Positions 50,826 to 59,780 of a DNA stretch of 64,000 bases are shown in pieces. Source of the DNA: Deltaproteobacteria bacterium. Lineage in GTDB: Bacteria; Desulfobacterota; Deferrisomatia; Deferrisomatales; JACRMM01. The DNA lies in assembly GCA_016214985.1 (NCBI GenBank), contig JACRMM010000048.1:1-64000 (forward strand), in the 5' to 3' direction. The position numbers and the translations under genes are program-made. Every line of letters begins with the position of its first letter. Position 1 is the stretch's first letter. The notes below the pieces were generated by a model. That model saw nothing but the letters and a program-made list of their open reading frames with translations, was not told where the DNA came from and did no database searches.

Positions 50826-50921
50826 CCACAGATTTCTCAGATTACGCAGATGAACAGAAGTGCTTTCCGCAGTTTCTTTTCTTTGTTCCAATCCGTAAAA
50901 TCTGCGAAATCTGCGGATGTG
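50826..50921. repeat. Palindromic short-repeat pair between convergent genes
   Basis: Left arm 50826-50851 (CACAGATTTCTCAGATTACG) and right arm 50890-50921 (AATCTGCGAAATCTGCGG) are complementary with few mismatches; each arm is two or three CAGATT-type units. It sits between two convergent genes and could serve as a bidirectional terminator. Confidence 0.75.
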
Positions 50922-50932
50922 TCGTTGCAGTA

Positions 50933-51988
50933 TTACCGCAGCTTCTTCAGTCGTTCCTGCAACTCTTCTGCCTCTGCTCGTCGCAGCCTGACCTTTTCGT
51001 TCTCAGGATCGAGCTCCAGCGCCTTGTTGCAGTACTTGATCGTCTCGTCCAAGTCGTGTTTGTGGAACGCGGCCAATGCCTTCTTGTAGTACGCCTCCAC
51101 CAGAGCCGGCTTGACCTCTTTCATCTTCTCCTGAGCACCCGCGTGCCTCGGGTTGGCCTTGAGCGCTTGCGAAAACTGATCGTAGGCCTTTTCGAGTGAC
51201 TTGGCCGAGAGAGCCTGCAGCCCACTCTGATACGCCCGCTCGGCCGCCGACTCCGGCTCGGAGCCTCCGCTCGCCGGTTCGGGCGCGGGAGGCGGAGCAG
51301 CCCTGGTCGGCGGTGGTGGTAGCGGCGGCGGTGACGCGGGGGCGGGCTTCTTTCCTGGAATCTTCAGAACCTGGCCCACCTCCAGCCCCCCGGGGACCCG
51401 AATTCCATTGTACTTGGACAGGACATAGAACTTGTTGTAGTCCCCCAGGAACTTCTTCGCGATCTTCGACAGGGAGTCGCCGGGCTGCACCGTGTACGGG
51501 AAGGATTCCCGGCCCAGGGCCTGTTCCGGGTCAACGTCGATCTGCCACAGAAGGGTCTTGGCCGCCTCGTTGCCGGGTTCCAGCTGGAGTGCGGCCTCCA
51601 ACTCGCCCCGAGCCGCCTCCGGATCCCCTCGATCCAGAAGCCGCATCCCTTCGAGAAGCCGATCGCGAGCGGTCCGCGTGTCTTGCGGCGGAGCCGCCGG
51701 TGCAGCGCTCGGTGGCGGAGCCGTGGGAGGTTCGGACGGGGCCTGACCCGGGGCCACCGTGGCCGGAGGCGCCAGGGGGCGCGACGGGGACGCCCGCTCC
51801 CGGATCGGCTCCCGCTTGCCCGGCCGCTCCGGAGGCACTGGAGGCTGCGGCGCCCTCGCCGGAGGGGCCGCTTCGAGCGGCGTCGTGGCCGCCTCGGGGG
51901 GGGAAACCGCCTCCTTGGGTGGGGCACCCGCACACGCCGCCAGCAGGCCAACCAAGCACACCACCACACCTCGGCTTACTCGATCCAT
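50933..51988 (-). CDS. LysM-domain lipoprotein with TPR repeats
   Basis: A 351-residue lipoprotein: signal with lipobox ('CLVGLLAACAG'), a long Pro/Ala/Glu linker, a first TPR-like segment ('LLEGMRLLDRGDPEAARGEL'), a LysM domain at about 165-215 ('YTVQPGDSLSKIAKKFLGD' to 'GQVLKIPG'), and two or three TPRs at the C-terminus ('AAFHKHDLDETIKYCNKAL'). The LysM should bind peptidoglycan. The ATG at 51988 is preferred over a TTG three codons upstream. It is divergent from vgrG1 with about 240 bases between, and has the same lipoprotein-TPR design as the gene it faces. Confidence 0.86.
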   Translation of the reverse strand: MDRVSRGVVVCLVGLLAACAGAPPKEAVSPPEAATTPLEAAPPARAPQPPVPPERPGKREPIRERASPSRPLAPPATVAPGQAPSEPPTAPPPSAAPAAPPQDTRTARDRLLEGMRLLDRGDPEAARGELEAALQLEPGNEAAKTLLWQIDVDPEQALGRESFPYTVQPGDSLSKIAKKFLGDYNKFYVLSKYNGIRVPGGLEVGQVLKIPGKKPAPASPPPLPPPPTRAAPPPAPEPASGGSEPESAAERAYQSGLQALSAKSLEKAYDQFSQALKANPRHAGAQEKMKEVKPALVEAYYKKALAAFHKHDLDETIKYCNKALELDPENEKVRLRRAEAEELQERLKKLR

Positions 51989-52140
51989 CAGCTGCAATGA
52001 CCTCGTTCGGCAAGTGCTCGTGCGGATTCAGACAGACCAGAAGCTGCAAGGGACGCGCTTTCGGCGCTGCGGCGTACTGTAGAGCATCCCCTCCACCCCG
52101 GCAAGTTCTGCGGCCTGTTTTCCCTGCCTGCGCAAAACTC

Positions 52141-52168
52141 TTGCAGCCTGTGGGCGGTTCGGTAGACT
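52141..52168 (+). promoter_or_regulatory. Promoter-like element upstream of vgrG copy 1
   Basis: TTGCAG (52141-52146) and TAGACT (52163-52168) are separated by 16 bases, 58 bases before the ATG. The same two hexamers with the same spacing, flanked by GCGCAAAA-type and TTCGG sequence, lie before vgrG copy 2 although the spacer itself differs. Confidence 0.6.
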
Positions 52169-52226
52169 CGGGCGACGACCCCGGACGCGGGGTTCCCCTG
52201 ACACGCGATGCGGGAGAAGAGCGAAC

Positions 52227-54437
52227 ATGGCCAAGAGTCGCTTCGCCGACGTGACGAGCCCGCTCGGGCCGGGCGCTCTCCTGTTGCGCCGGATGGTCGC
52301 CCGGGAGGCCCTCGGTCGCCTCTTCGAGTTCGAGCTGGACCTGCTCAGCCAGGACGAGGCCGTTCCCTTCGACGATGTCCTGGGTCAGGGCATGACCGTG
52401 TCGGTCGAGTTGCCCGGGGGAGCCCGCCGTACCTTCCACGGCGTGGTCAGCCAGTTCGCCCAGACCGGGCGGGTCGGCAGCTATGCCGCCTACCGCGCCG
52501 TTCTGCGCCCCTGGCTGTGGTTCCTGACGCGCGTGGCCGACTGCCGCATCTTCCAGGAGAAGAAGGTTCCCGAAATCATCAAGGAGGTCTTCCGAGCGCA
52601 CGGCTTCACCGACTTTGACGAGGCACTCAGCGGGTCCTACCGAACGTGGGACTACTGCGTCCAGTACCGGGAGACCGACTTCAACTTCGTGACCCGCCTG
52701 ATGGAGCACGAGGGGATCTACTACTACTTCAAGCACGAGGCGGGCAAGCACACCCTCGTCCTCGCCGACTCCTACAGCTCCCACAGCGCGACCCCGGGGT
52801 ATGAGACGGTGCCCTACTATCCCCCATCCAAGAACGTGGTGCGCGAAACAGACCACGTGTTCGAGTGGAACGTGGTGCGGGAGCTCCAGCCCGGCTCGGT
52901 CGCCCTTACCGATTTCGACTTCGAAAAGCCGCGGGCCGGACTCGCGACAAAGTCGTCGGTGCAGCGCAAGCACGCCCAGGCCGCCTTCGAGGTGTACGAC
53001 TACCCGGGCGACTACCTGACGACCGCCGACGGCGATACGTACGCGCGGGCGCGCGTCGAGGAACTGCAAGCGCGGTTCGAACAAGCCACGGGCCGCGGCA
53101 CGGCGCGGGGCCTCACCCCCGGGGGGCTCTTTCGGCTCACCGACTACCCCCGGCAGGACCAGAACCGGGAGTACCTCGTCGTCTCCGCCAGCCACGAGCT
53201 GACCGCAGAGGAGTACGAAACCGGGAAGCGTGCCGGGGCAGGCCCGAGCCACACCTGCACGTTCTCGGCGATTGACAGCCGGCAGGCGTACCGTTCCCCG
53301 CGGGTGACACCCAAACCGGTGGTCCAGGGGCCCCAGACCGCGATCGTGGTGGGCAAGGCGGGGGAGGAGATCTGGACGGACAAGTACGGCCGTGTCAAGG
53401 TGCAGTTTCACTGGGACCGCGAGGGCAAGAACGACGAGAAGAGCTCCTGCTGGGTGCGAGTGGCCCAGGTGTGGGCGGGCAAGAACTGGGGCGCCATGCA
53501 CATTCCCCGGATCGGACAGGAGGTGATCGTCGACTTCCTGGAGGGCGACCCGGACCACCCGATCATCACCGGCCGCGTGTACAACGCCGACAACATGCCG
53601 CCGTACGGCCTCCCGGACAACGCGACCCAAAGCGGGATCCAGAGCCGAAGCTCCAAGCAGGGCGGCAGCGACAACTTCAACGAGATCCGCTTCGAGGACA
53701 AGAAGGGCGAGGAGGAGCTCTACATCCACGCCGAGCGAAACCGGACGATCGTCGTCGAAGCGGACGAGAACCACTCGGTGGGCGCCTCCCGCACGAGAAC
53801 CGTGGGCACCACGGAGTCGGTGACGATCGGTACCGACCGGACCAAGGACGTCGGGGCCAACGAAACCGAGACGATCGCGGCCAACAAGACGATCTCCGTG
53901 GGGGCGAACCACGACGAGACCATCGCGGCCAACATGGACCTCACGGTGGGTGCCAACCAGACCGCCACGGTCGGCGCGAACCAGACCGTCACGGTCGGCG
54001 CTGCGGCCAACCACACCGTCGGCGGGCCGATGACGCTCACGGTCGGCGGACCCTTGAAGATCCAGTCCGCCTCCGAGAGCAACGTGAAGTTCGGCGCCTT
54101 TGTCGAGCACACCTTCGGGCTGAAGTACGAGACCATCGGCGGCGTCAAAGCCGAGGCGGTGGGCGGTACCAAGTTGGAGGCCTTCGCCGGCCTCCAGGTC
54201 TCGGTGGCGGCCGGGGCCAAGATCGAGAAGGGGCCGATGAAGGTGCTCTTTGCCGAAGCATTCGAGGTCAAGTCGACGAGCGTGAAGATCACCGCCCCCT
54301 CGATCAAGCTTTCCTCAGGGGGCGCGTCGATCACGCTCAAGGGCGGCACGGTCACAATCAAAGGGGGGAGCATCAAGATCGACGGCAGCACGAAGTTCAC
54401 GAAGGACATCAAGGCCCCGAACTTCAAGAAAGACTAG
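52227..54437 (+). CDS. vgrG: Type VI secretion VgrG spike protein, copy 1
   Basis: A 736-residue VgrG that forms the tip of the type VI secretion tube. The gp27-like part opens with 'LGPGALLLRRMVAREALGRLFEFELDL' features and 'MEHEGIYYYFKHE'. The gp5-like OB fold is at about 380-460 ('EIWTDKYGRVKVQFHWDREG', 'WAGKNWGAMHIPRIGQEVIVDF'). From about 510 to 605 the spike has eight-residue repeats of the TVGANQT type, followed by a unique C-terminal strand-rich part (about 610-736) with no recognisable effector domain. It heads the cluster with the DUF2169 gene 17 bases downstream. N-terminal parts are almost identical to copy 2. Confidence 0.95.
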   Translation: MAKSRFADVTSPLGPGALLLRRMVAREALGRLFEFELDLLSQDEAVPFDDVLGQGMTVSVELPGGARRTFHGVVSQFAQTGRVGSYAAYRAVLRPWLWFLTRVADCRIFQEKKVPEIIKEVFRAHGFTDFDEALSGSYRTWDYCVQYRETDFNFVTRLMEHEGIYYYFKHEAGKHTLVLADSYSSHSATPGYETVPYYPPSKNVVRETDHVFEWNVVRELQPGSVALTDFDFEKPRAGLATKSSVQRKHAQAAFEVYDYPGDYLTTADGDTYARARVEELQARFEQATGRGTARGLTPGGLFRLTDYPRQDQNREYLVVSASHELTAEEYETGKRAGAGPSHTCTFSAIDSRQAYRSPRVTPKPVVQGPQTAIVVGKAGEEIWTDKYGRVKVQFHWDREGKNDEKSSCWVRVAQVWAGKNWGAMHIPRIGQEVIVDFLEGDPDHPIITGRVYNADNMPPYGLPDNATQSGIQSRSSKQGGSDNFNEIRFEDKKGEEELYIHAERNRTIVVEADENHSVGASRTRTVGTTESVTIGTDRTKDVGANETETIAANKTISVGANHDETIAANMDLTVGANQTATVGANQTVTVGAAANHTVGGPMTLTVGGPLKIQSASESNVKFGAFVEHTFGLKYETIGGVKAEAVGGTKLEAFAGLQVSVAAGAKIEKGPMKVLFAEAFEVKSTSVKITAPSIKLSSGGASITLKGGTVTIKGGSIKIDGSTKFTKDIKAPNFKKD

Positions 54438-54454
54438 ACGATGCGGCAGCCTCG

Positions 54455-56623
54455 ATGGTGATCGTCAACGAGACACCTCTGGCCGTGGCGCCCTTTGTCA
54501 CCATGGGCGGGCCGGGCCGATGCCGACTCACCCTGATCCTGAAGGGCACGTACGCCCTGTCCCCGGGCACCGTGGCGGTGCCAGCCCCGGAGCCCCTGCT
54601 CCCCACCGGCGACGAACCCTACCCCGACGACGAAGATGGCACGGGCTCGCTTCGCTACGCCTCCGATTTCGTCCCCCGCAAGCCCAAGGCCGATCTGCTG
54701 CTCGTGGGCACCTGCCACGCCCCCGGGGGGACGTCAGCGACCTCCTGTCGGGTGACCTTCGGCGTCGGCGGGCGCAAGAAGACCCTTCGAGTGACGGGTG
54801 ACCGAACCTGGCGCAGCGTGGGGGGGGTCGCGTTCGGGGTCACCGAACCCGAGCCGTTCACGTCCATGCCCCTTCGCTACGAGCGGGCCTTCGGCGGCAA
54901 GGGCTTTGCCTCGAACCCGCTCGGGCGCGGATTCGACGAGACCTCGGACGACGGGGATGGGCGCCGGGCGCTGCCGAACCTCGAAGACCCGGGGCGCATC
55001 GTAGTCTCCGCCAGCGACCGACCCGACCCGGCCGGCTTCGGTCCCCTCCCCCTGACCTGGCCGCAGCGTCTCTCCAAGGCCGGCACCTACGACGACGCCT
55101 GGCTGAAGCAGCGCTGGCCGGGCTTCCCGGTAGACTTCGACGAGGGCTTCTTCAACGCCGCCCCGGCCGATCTCCAGGCAGAGAGTCTAGCTGGCGACGA
55201 GGAACTGTTCTTCGAGCACCTTCACCCCGCGCACGCCGAGTACCGCTGCCGGCTGCCCGGCGTGCGGCCTCGCTGCTTCGTTCGCCGGCGACCCCCGGGA
55301 GCTGCGCCGGAGCCCGACCTCTTCGAGGTTCCCCTGTCGCTCGACACGCTCTGGGTCGACGTGGACGCCGAGCTCCTCGTGCTGGTGTGGCGCGGGGCAC
55401 AGGAAGTCCGTTCCCCTCGCCTGGAGGAGGTCGACCAGGTGTACGTGGCGGTCGAGGAGCGGGACGCCCCCCCTGCGAGCCTGGAGGTCCACCGGGCAGA
55501 GCTCGACCGTTTGCTCTCCGAGTCAGAGATCGCAGAGGAGGAGGCGCCCGCCTTCGACGCCGAGGCCGCCGTGGCGAAGGCGCAGTTGGAGCTTCGGCAG
55601 GCGCTGGAGGCGGCCGGCGTCAGCCTCGACGAACCTGGTGAACCGCCACCGCCCACCGCCGAAGACCGAGAGCTGTTCGCCGCGCTCGGTTTGCCCCTGC
55701 CCACCCCCCCGCGCACCCGGGAGGAGGTGGCGGCCCTGGCATCGTCCGGCCACAACTTCGCAGCGGAGGACCTGCGGGGGCTCGACCTCTCAGGGCTCCT
55801 CCTGGCCGGCCGCGACTTCACGGCCGCTCAGCTCGCGGGTGCCCGACTCGTGGGTACCTGCCTCACGGGTGCAACCCTGGAGGGGGCGGCCCTCGGCGAG
55901 GCAGACCTCGGCGGTGCCGACCTGAGGGGCGCCCGGCTCGCCGACGCGGACCTTGCGCGCACACGACTCGAAGGGGCCGACCTCACCGGCGCCTGTCTCG
56001 ATCGGGCCCTGGTAGAGGAGGCCAATCTGCGAGGAGCCGTCCTGGACGGCGCAAGCGCACTCGAGGCCGACTTCACCGGAGCGGACCTGACGGGCGCCAG
56101 CGCTCTCCGAGCCACGCTCAAAGGCGCGGATCTCTCTGGCGCGCGGCTCGACCGCGCGAACTTCCAGGGCGCGAATCTGGAAGGCGCGAGCCTGGAGGGC
56201 GCCCAAGGGGAAGGGGTGGACCTGACTCTGGCGAACATTGCCGAGCTGCGCGCGGCCGGGGCCCGACTGCCCAACGCCCGTGCGGGCCAGGCTTCGGGTT
56301 CCTCCTCGATCTGGACCGACGCGGTGCTCTCCAACGGGCACCTGCCCTTCGCCCAGCTGGATGGTGCCGACTTCTCCGGCTGCCGGCTCGACACGGCCAC
56401 CCTCGACGCGGCCAGCCTGCGGGGCGCTCGGTTCTCCGGCGGGACCGTCCGCGGCGCCCAACTGCGCCGCGCCAATCTCTTCGAAGCGAGCTTCGAGGAG
56501 GCGGACCTCACCGACGCAGACCTGGCCGGGTCCAATCTCTTCGGGGCCGAGTTTCTGGGCGCCGTGCTCGACGGGACCCGCTTCCACGGCGCAAACCTCA
56601 AGCGCACGAAGCTTCAGGCATGA
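54455..56623 (+). CDS. DUF2169 and pentapeptide-repeat protein
   Basis: A 722-residue protein. The first 300 residues are a DUF2169 domain ('VNETPLAVAPFVTMGGPG', 'LILKGTYAL', 'PYPDDEDG', 'YERAFGG'). A charged helical linker spans about 330-420. From about 430 to the end, A(D/N)LxG-type pentapeptide repeats (GADLTGACLDRALVEEANLR and so on) predict a right-handed quadrilateral helix. DUF2169 proteins are encoded beside vgrG and DUF4150 genes and are thought to help load or mature the tip complex. Start chosen at the ATG directly before the DUF2169 core. Confidence 0.88.
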   Translation: MVIVNETPLAVAPFVTMGGPGRCRLTLILKGTYALSPGTVAVPAPEPLLPTGDEPYPDDEDGTGSLRYASDFVPRKPKADLLLVGTCHAPGGTSATSCRVTFGVGGRKKTLRVTGDRTWRSVGGVAFGVTEPEPFTSMPLRYERAFGGKGFASNPLGRGFDETSDDGDGRRALPNLEDPGRIVVSASDRPDPAGFGPLPLTWPQRLSKAGTYDDAWLKQRWPGFPVDFDEGFFNAAPADLQAESLAGDEELFFEHLHPAHAEYRCRLPGVRPRCFVRRRPPGAAPEPDLFEVPLSLDTLWVDVDAELLVLVWRGAQEVRSPRLEEVDQVYVAVEERDAPPASLEVHRAELDRLLSESEIAEEEAPAFDAEAAVAKAQLELRQALEAAGVSLDEPGEPPPPTAEDRELFAALGLPLPTPPRTREEVAALASSGHNFAAEDLRGLDLSGLLLAGRDFTAAQLAGARLVGTCLTGATLEGAALGEADLGGADLRGARLADADLARTRLEGADLTGACLDRALVEEANLRGAVLDGASALEADFTGADLTGASALRATLKGADLSGARLDRANFQGANLEGASLEGAQGEGVDLTLANIAELRAAGARLPNARAGQASGSSSIWTDAVLSNGHLPFAQLDGADFSGCRLDTATLDAASLRGARFSGGTVRGAQLRRANLFEASFEEADLTDADLAGSNLFGAEFLGAVLDGTRFHGANLKRTKLQA

Positions 56624-58461
56624 GCCGCCCTGTGCCGCCGTCGACGGGCGGGGAACTGATCGCCAGGCTTCGAGCCGGCCAAGTGATGGAAGGTCTCGCT
56701 CTGCAGCACCTGGACCTCTCCGGCGCCGCCCTGGCCCGATCCTCCCTGCGGGGGGCGCTTCTGGACGGGGTGAACCTGTCGGGGGCCGATCTGGAAGGGG
56801 CAGACCTCTCCGACTCCGTCCTCAACGGGGTCTGCCTCCGTGGCGCGCGCCTGGCGGGGGCCCGGCTCGCCGGGGCGGTCCTCTCCCACGTCGACGCCGG
56901 CGGGGCCTGCTTCGCCGACGCGGACCTCACGGGCGCGATGATCGTCGGGGGCCAGGTTCCCGTAAAGGACCCGAAACAGGCCCACGTGCCGCTCGCCGAC
57001 CTCGGCCTGCCGGAGGACGCACGGGAGGCCTTGCGCGGGGAAGGGTTCGTCGGCACCGCCTCCAAGCCCTCGGACCTCACCGGCGCCGACCTGTCGGGCG
57101 CGACCTTGACCCGCGCCTTCCTTCAGGGCGCCGTCCTGGCAAAGGCGCGCCTGCTTCGGGCCGATCTGTCGGAGGCGCGCTTCGTGGACTGCGACGGCTC
57201 GGACGCAAACCTGCAGGACGGCCGGCTCGAGGGGACCTCGTTCTCAGGCGGCACGCTGGCGCGGTCCAGCCTCGCCGGCGCAACCGGAGAGGAGTGCCGC
57301 TTCGAAGCCGTGGACCTGACGGGAGCGCAGCTGGGAGACGCTCGCCTCGTGGGGCCGCAGTTCCGCGACCTCGCCCTCGGCGGGAGCGGCGGGCTGCCCC
57401 CGGCGCTCGACGGCGCGACGTTTGAGCGCGCGAACCTGAAGGATGCCGACTTCTCCGGGCGGACCCTGCGAGGGGTCACCTTCGAGGCGTCGGTCTTGGA
57501 CGGCGCCTCATTCCGGAGCGCGGACCTGGAGGACAGCAACTTTCGAAGCTGCTCCCTGGTCGGCGCGGACTTTCGGGATGCCCGGGTGGTCGGCGGAGAC
57601 CTGACCTCGGCCCGCCTCGACCGGGCGACCATGAACCGCTGCCGACTGGAGCGCCTCGACCTCTCTCAGGCGAGCCTCGCAGGCGCGGACCTGTCGGAGT
57701 CTTCGTTGCGCGAGGTCGTCGCCGCGCAGGCGGATCTCACCCGGTGCCTGTTGATCGGCAGCCGGATCGAGGGGGCCGACCTGAGCGAGACCACAATCCA
57801 GGGAGCAGATTTCCGCGGGGCGGAGGTCTCGGAGACCGACGGGCACGGCCTCGACTTCACGGTCTTCGCCGCCCTGCCTAGGATCCTGCGTCTCTGCAAC
57901 CTCTCCGGCACGAGATTCAGCGGCCTCGATCTCACGGGCACGAGCCTCGCCGACTCGAACCTGTCCGGGGCCGATCTGACCGGCGCCCGGCTCACCGGCG
58001 TCGACTGCCGCCGCGTCGATTTCCAGAGAGCGCTGCTCACCGGCTGTGACCTGTCGGGGGCGATCGCCGTCGACGCGGACCTCGGCGAGTGCCAGATCGA
58101 AGTCGCCAACCTTCGCCGGGCCGATCTTCGCGGCGCGCGTCTGGCCGAGGCGCGGGCGGCGAGGGCCGACTTCTCGGGCGCCCGACTGGACCGAGCGCGG
58201 CTGGGGAAGGCACAGTGCCGCGGGGCGACGTTCCGGGGCGCGTCGCTCGCCTACGCGAACCTCTCCCACACCGATCTGCGGGACGCGGACCTCAGGGACG
58301 TCGACGTCCGGGGCGCGCTCCTCCACCGGGTGCGGGACGACGGCGCGGACTGGGGCGGGGCGAACCGCGCCCTGGCCGATGGTACAAACCAGGATCTGGC
58401 CGAGGCGGAGGACTTCGCGCCCCCCCTGCCGGACCGCTCGACTCCAGGAGCGCTTCCATGA
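56620..58461 (+). CDS. Pentapeptide-repeat protein
   Basis: A 613-residue protein made almost entirely of pentapeptide repeats: 'LSGADLEGADLSDSVLNG', 'DLTGADLSGATLTRAFLQGA' and many more, in several blocks (about 25-110, 145-270 and 275-600) separated by short breaks. It predicts a very long four-sided helix. It overlaps the preceding gene by four bases (ATGA). With the DUF2169-linked pentapeptide gene, it doubles the pentapeptide content in this tip cluster. No enzymatic domain was seen; a structural, chaperone or docking role in type VI assembly is inferred. Confidence 0.88.
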   Translation: MSRPVPPSTGGELIARLRAGQVMEGLALQHLDLSGAALARSSLRGALLDGVNLSGADLEGADLSDSVLNGVCLRGARLAGARLAGAVLSHVDAGGACFADADLTGAMIVGGQVPVKDPKQAHVPLADLGLPEDAREALRGEGFVGTASKPSDLTGADLSGATLTRAFLQGAVLAKARLLRADLSEARFVDCDGSDANLQDGRLEGTSFSGGTLARSSLAGATGEECRFEAVDLTGAQLGDARLVGPQFRDLALGGSGGLPPALDGATFERANLKDADFSGRTLRGVTFEASVLDGASFRSADLEDSNFRSCSLVGADFRDARVVGGDLTSARLDRATMNRCRLERLDLSQASLAGADLSESSLREVVAAQADLTRCLLIGSRIEGADLSETTIQGADFRGAEVSETDGHGLDFTVFAALPRILRLCNLSGTRFSGLDLTGTSLADSNLSGADLTGARLTGVDCRRVDFQRALLTGCDLSGAIAVDADLGECQIEVANLRRADLRGARLAEARAARADFSGARLDRARLGKAQCRGATFRGASLAYANLSHTDLRDADLRDVDVRGALLHRVRDDGADWGGANRALADGTNQDLAEAEDFAPPLPDRSTPGALP

Positions 58462-59336
58462 ACCATGCCGCCGAAACCTTCTCTACCGCCCTTGGGACCG
58501 CCGCGGTCCAGCCCGCCAGGGTCGTCGCGGTGCTCCCCGCGAACGCCGGCGCGTGGGTGCAGCCGGCGAGAGAGACGGCGCCGACGTGGGCGCTCTGCAC
58601 GGTCGGGTGCCAGGGGCTCGTGCCCGGCCAGGACGTGCTCCTCGCCGAGGACGCGACAGGGTCCGTCTACATCGTAGGGGCCCTGCCCTGCGCCGACCTC
58701 GAGGAGCCGCGCCCGACCCTGCGCGCCCCCTCGGGAGCCCGTGCCGAGCTCTCGGAGGACGGCACCACGCTGCGGGTGCTCTCTCCGGGGGGCGACTTGG
58801 TGTTCGAGTACGACCCAGCCGCGAACCGCACCGTGTGCCGGGTGCCCCGCGGCGATCTGCAGCTCGCCACGGACGACGGCGACATCGACCTGTGCTCCGG
58901 CCGTGACCTTCGGTTGACGGCGGGCCGCGCGGTGCACGTCCACGCCGAGTCCGCCATCGAGCTCGGGGCGAGCCCGCTGGGCTCGCTCGGCGCCCTCCTG
59001 CGCCTCGGCCGCGACCTCCTTCACCTCCGGGGCCCCACCGTCCGCCTGGAGGCCGAGCGCGCGGACCTCACGGCGACGCACCTCAGCTGCCAGGGCCAGT
59101 CCGCCACGGGCCGGTTCACCAGCGCCCGGGTCATTGCCGAGCGGATCGAGACTTGGACCGGCGAGCTCGTCTCCCGGGCCCGCGAGGTCCACCAGGTGGT
59201 CGAGGGGCTGTGGAACGTAAAGGCCGACCGTCTCCGAGCAGTGGCGCGCACCGGGTTGCGGCTCGGAGGCCGCAAGGTGCACGTGGCGGCGGACGAAGAC
59301 GTCAAGGTCAAGGGCAAGAAGATCTCTCTCGGCTGA
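58458..59336 (+). CDS. DUF3540 protein (type VI tip cluster)
   Basis: A 292-residue beta-rich protein. 'VVAVLPANAGAWVQPARE' and 'GCQGLVPGQDVLLAEDATG' look like an OB-fold at the N-terminus; then comes a stretch of short hydrophobic strands ('VFEYDPAANRTVCRVP', 'LCSGRDLRLTAGRAVHVHAE') resembling the VgrG needle. A C-terminal helical segment ('WTGELVSRAREVHQVVEGLW') and 'LRLGGRKVHVAADEDVKVKG' follow. This matches DUF3540 proteins found between pentapeptide and DUF4150 genes. It may be a spike-like accessory. ATGA overlap with the pentapeptide gene. The longer frame upstream is a shadow. Confidence 0.82.
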   Translation: MNHAAETFSTALGTAAVQPARVVAVLPANAGAWVQPARETAPTWALCTVGCQGLVPGQDVLLAEDATGSVYIVGALPCADLEEPRPTLRAPSGARAELSEDGTTLRVLSPGGDLVFEYDPAANRTVCRVPRGDLQLATDDGDIDLCSGRDLRLTAGRAVHVHAESAIELGASPLGSLGALLRLGRDLLHLRGPTVRLEAERADLTATHLSCQGQSATGRFTSARVIAERIETWTGELVSRAREVHQVVEGLWNVKADRLRAVARTGLRLGGRKVHVAADEDVKVKGKKISLG

Positions 59337-59356
59337 AGACGGAGAGGAGACCCACC

Positions 59357-59764
59357 ATGCTGCCAGCCAGCACGAAGGGCGATGGGACGTGCTTTTCCTT
59401 TCCGGACGTGTGCAAGACACCGGCGCCGCCGGCACCGCCCGTCCCGATCCCTTATCCGAATACCGGGATGCTCTCCCAGGCGGAGAAGACGGTCGACAAG
59501 GTCGAGATCTGCGGGAAACCCGTGGTGACGGTCAATTCGGAGCTCAGCCGCTCCTCCGGAGACGAAGCGGGGACCCTTAAAGGCATGGTGTCGCAGACCA
59601 ACATGGACAAGGTGAGCTTCAAGACGGGCAGCGCCACCGTGTTCGCCAGCGGACAGAAGATCGTCCACCTGGGGGCCACGACCGGCCACAACGGGAGCAA
59701 CGCCAACATGCCGGCAGGGGCGCAGGTGGCGCCCAGCCAGACCAAGGTCCTGGTCGGGCCCTGA
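59357..59764 (+). CDS. DUF4150/PAAR-like protein
   Basis: A 135-residue protein. It opens with 'GDGTCFSFPDVCKTPAPP' and 'PVPIPYPNTGM', the proline-rich start of DUF4150 proteins, and has 'SSGDEAGTLKGMVS', 'FKTGSATVFASGQKIVHLG' and a terminal 'NMPAGAQVAPSQTKVLVG'. DUF4150 is a PAAR-like fold that caps the VgrG tip. No C-terminal toxin domain is fused, so it would be a bare tip or need a separate effector. A GGAGAGGAG precedes the ATG at 59357. Confidence 0.85.
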   Translation: MLPASTKGDGTCFSFPDVCKTPAPPAPPVPIPYPNTGMLSQAEKTVDKVEICGKPVVTVNSELSRSSGDEAGTLKGMVSQTNMDKVSFKTGSATVFASGQKIVHLGATTGHNGSNANMPAGAQVAPSQTKVLVGP

Positions 59765-59780
59765 GGCCAAGGGAGGCTCC

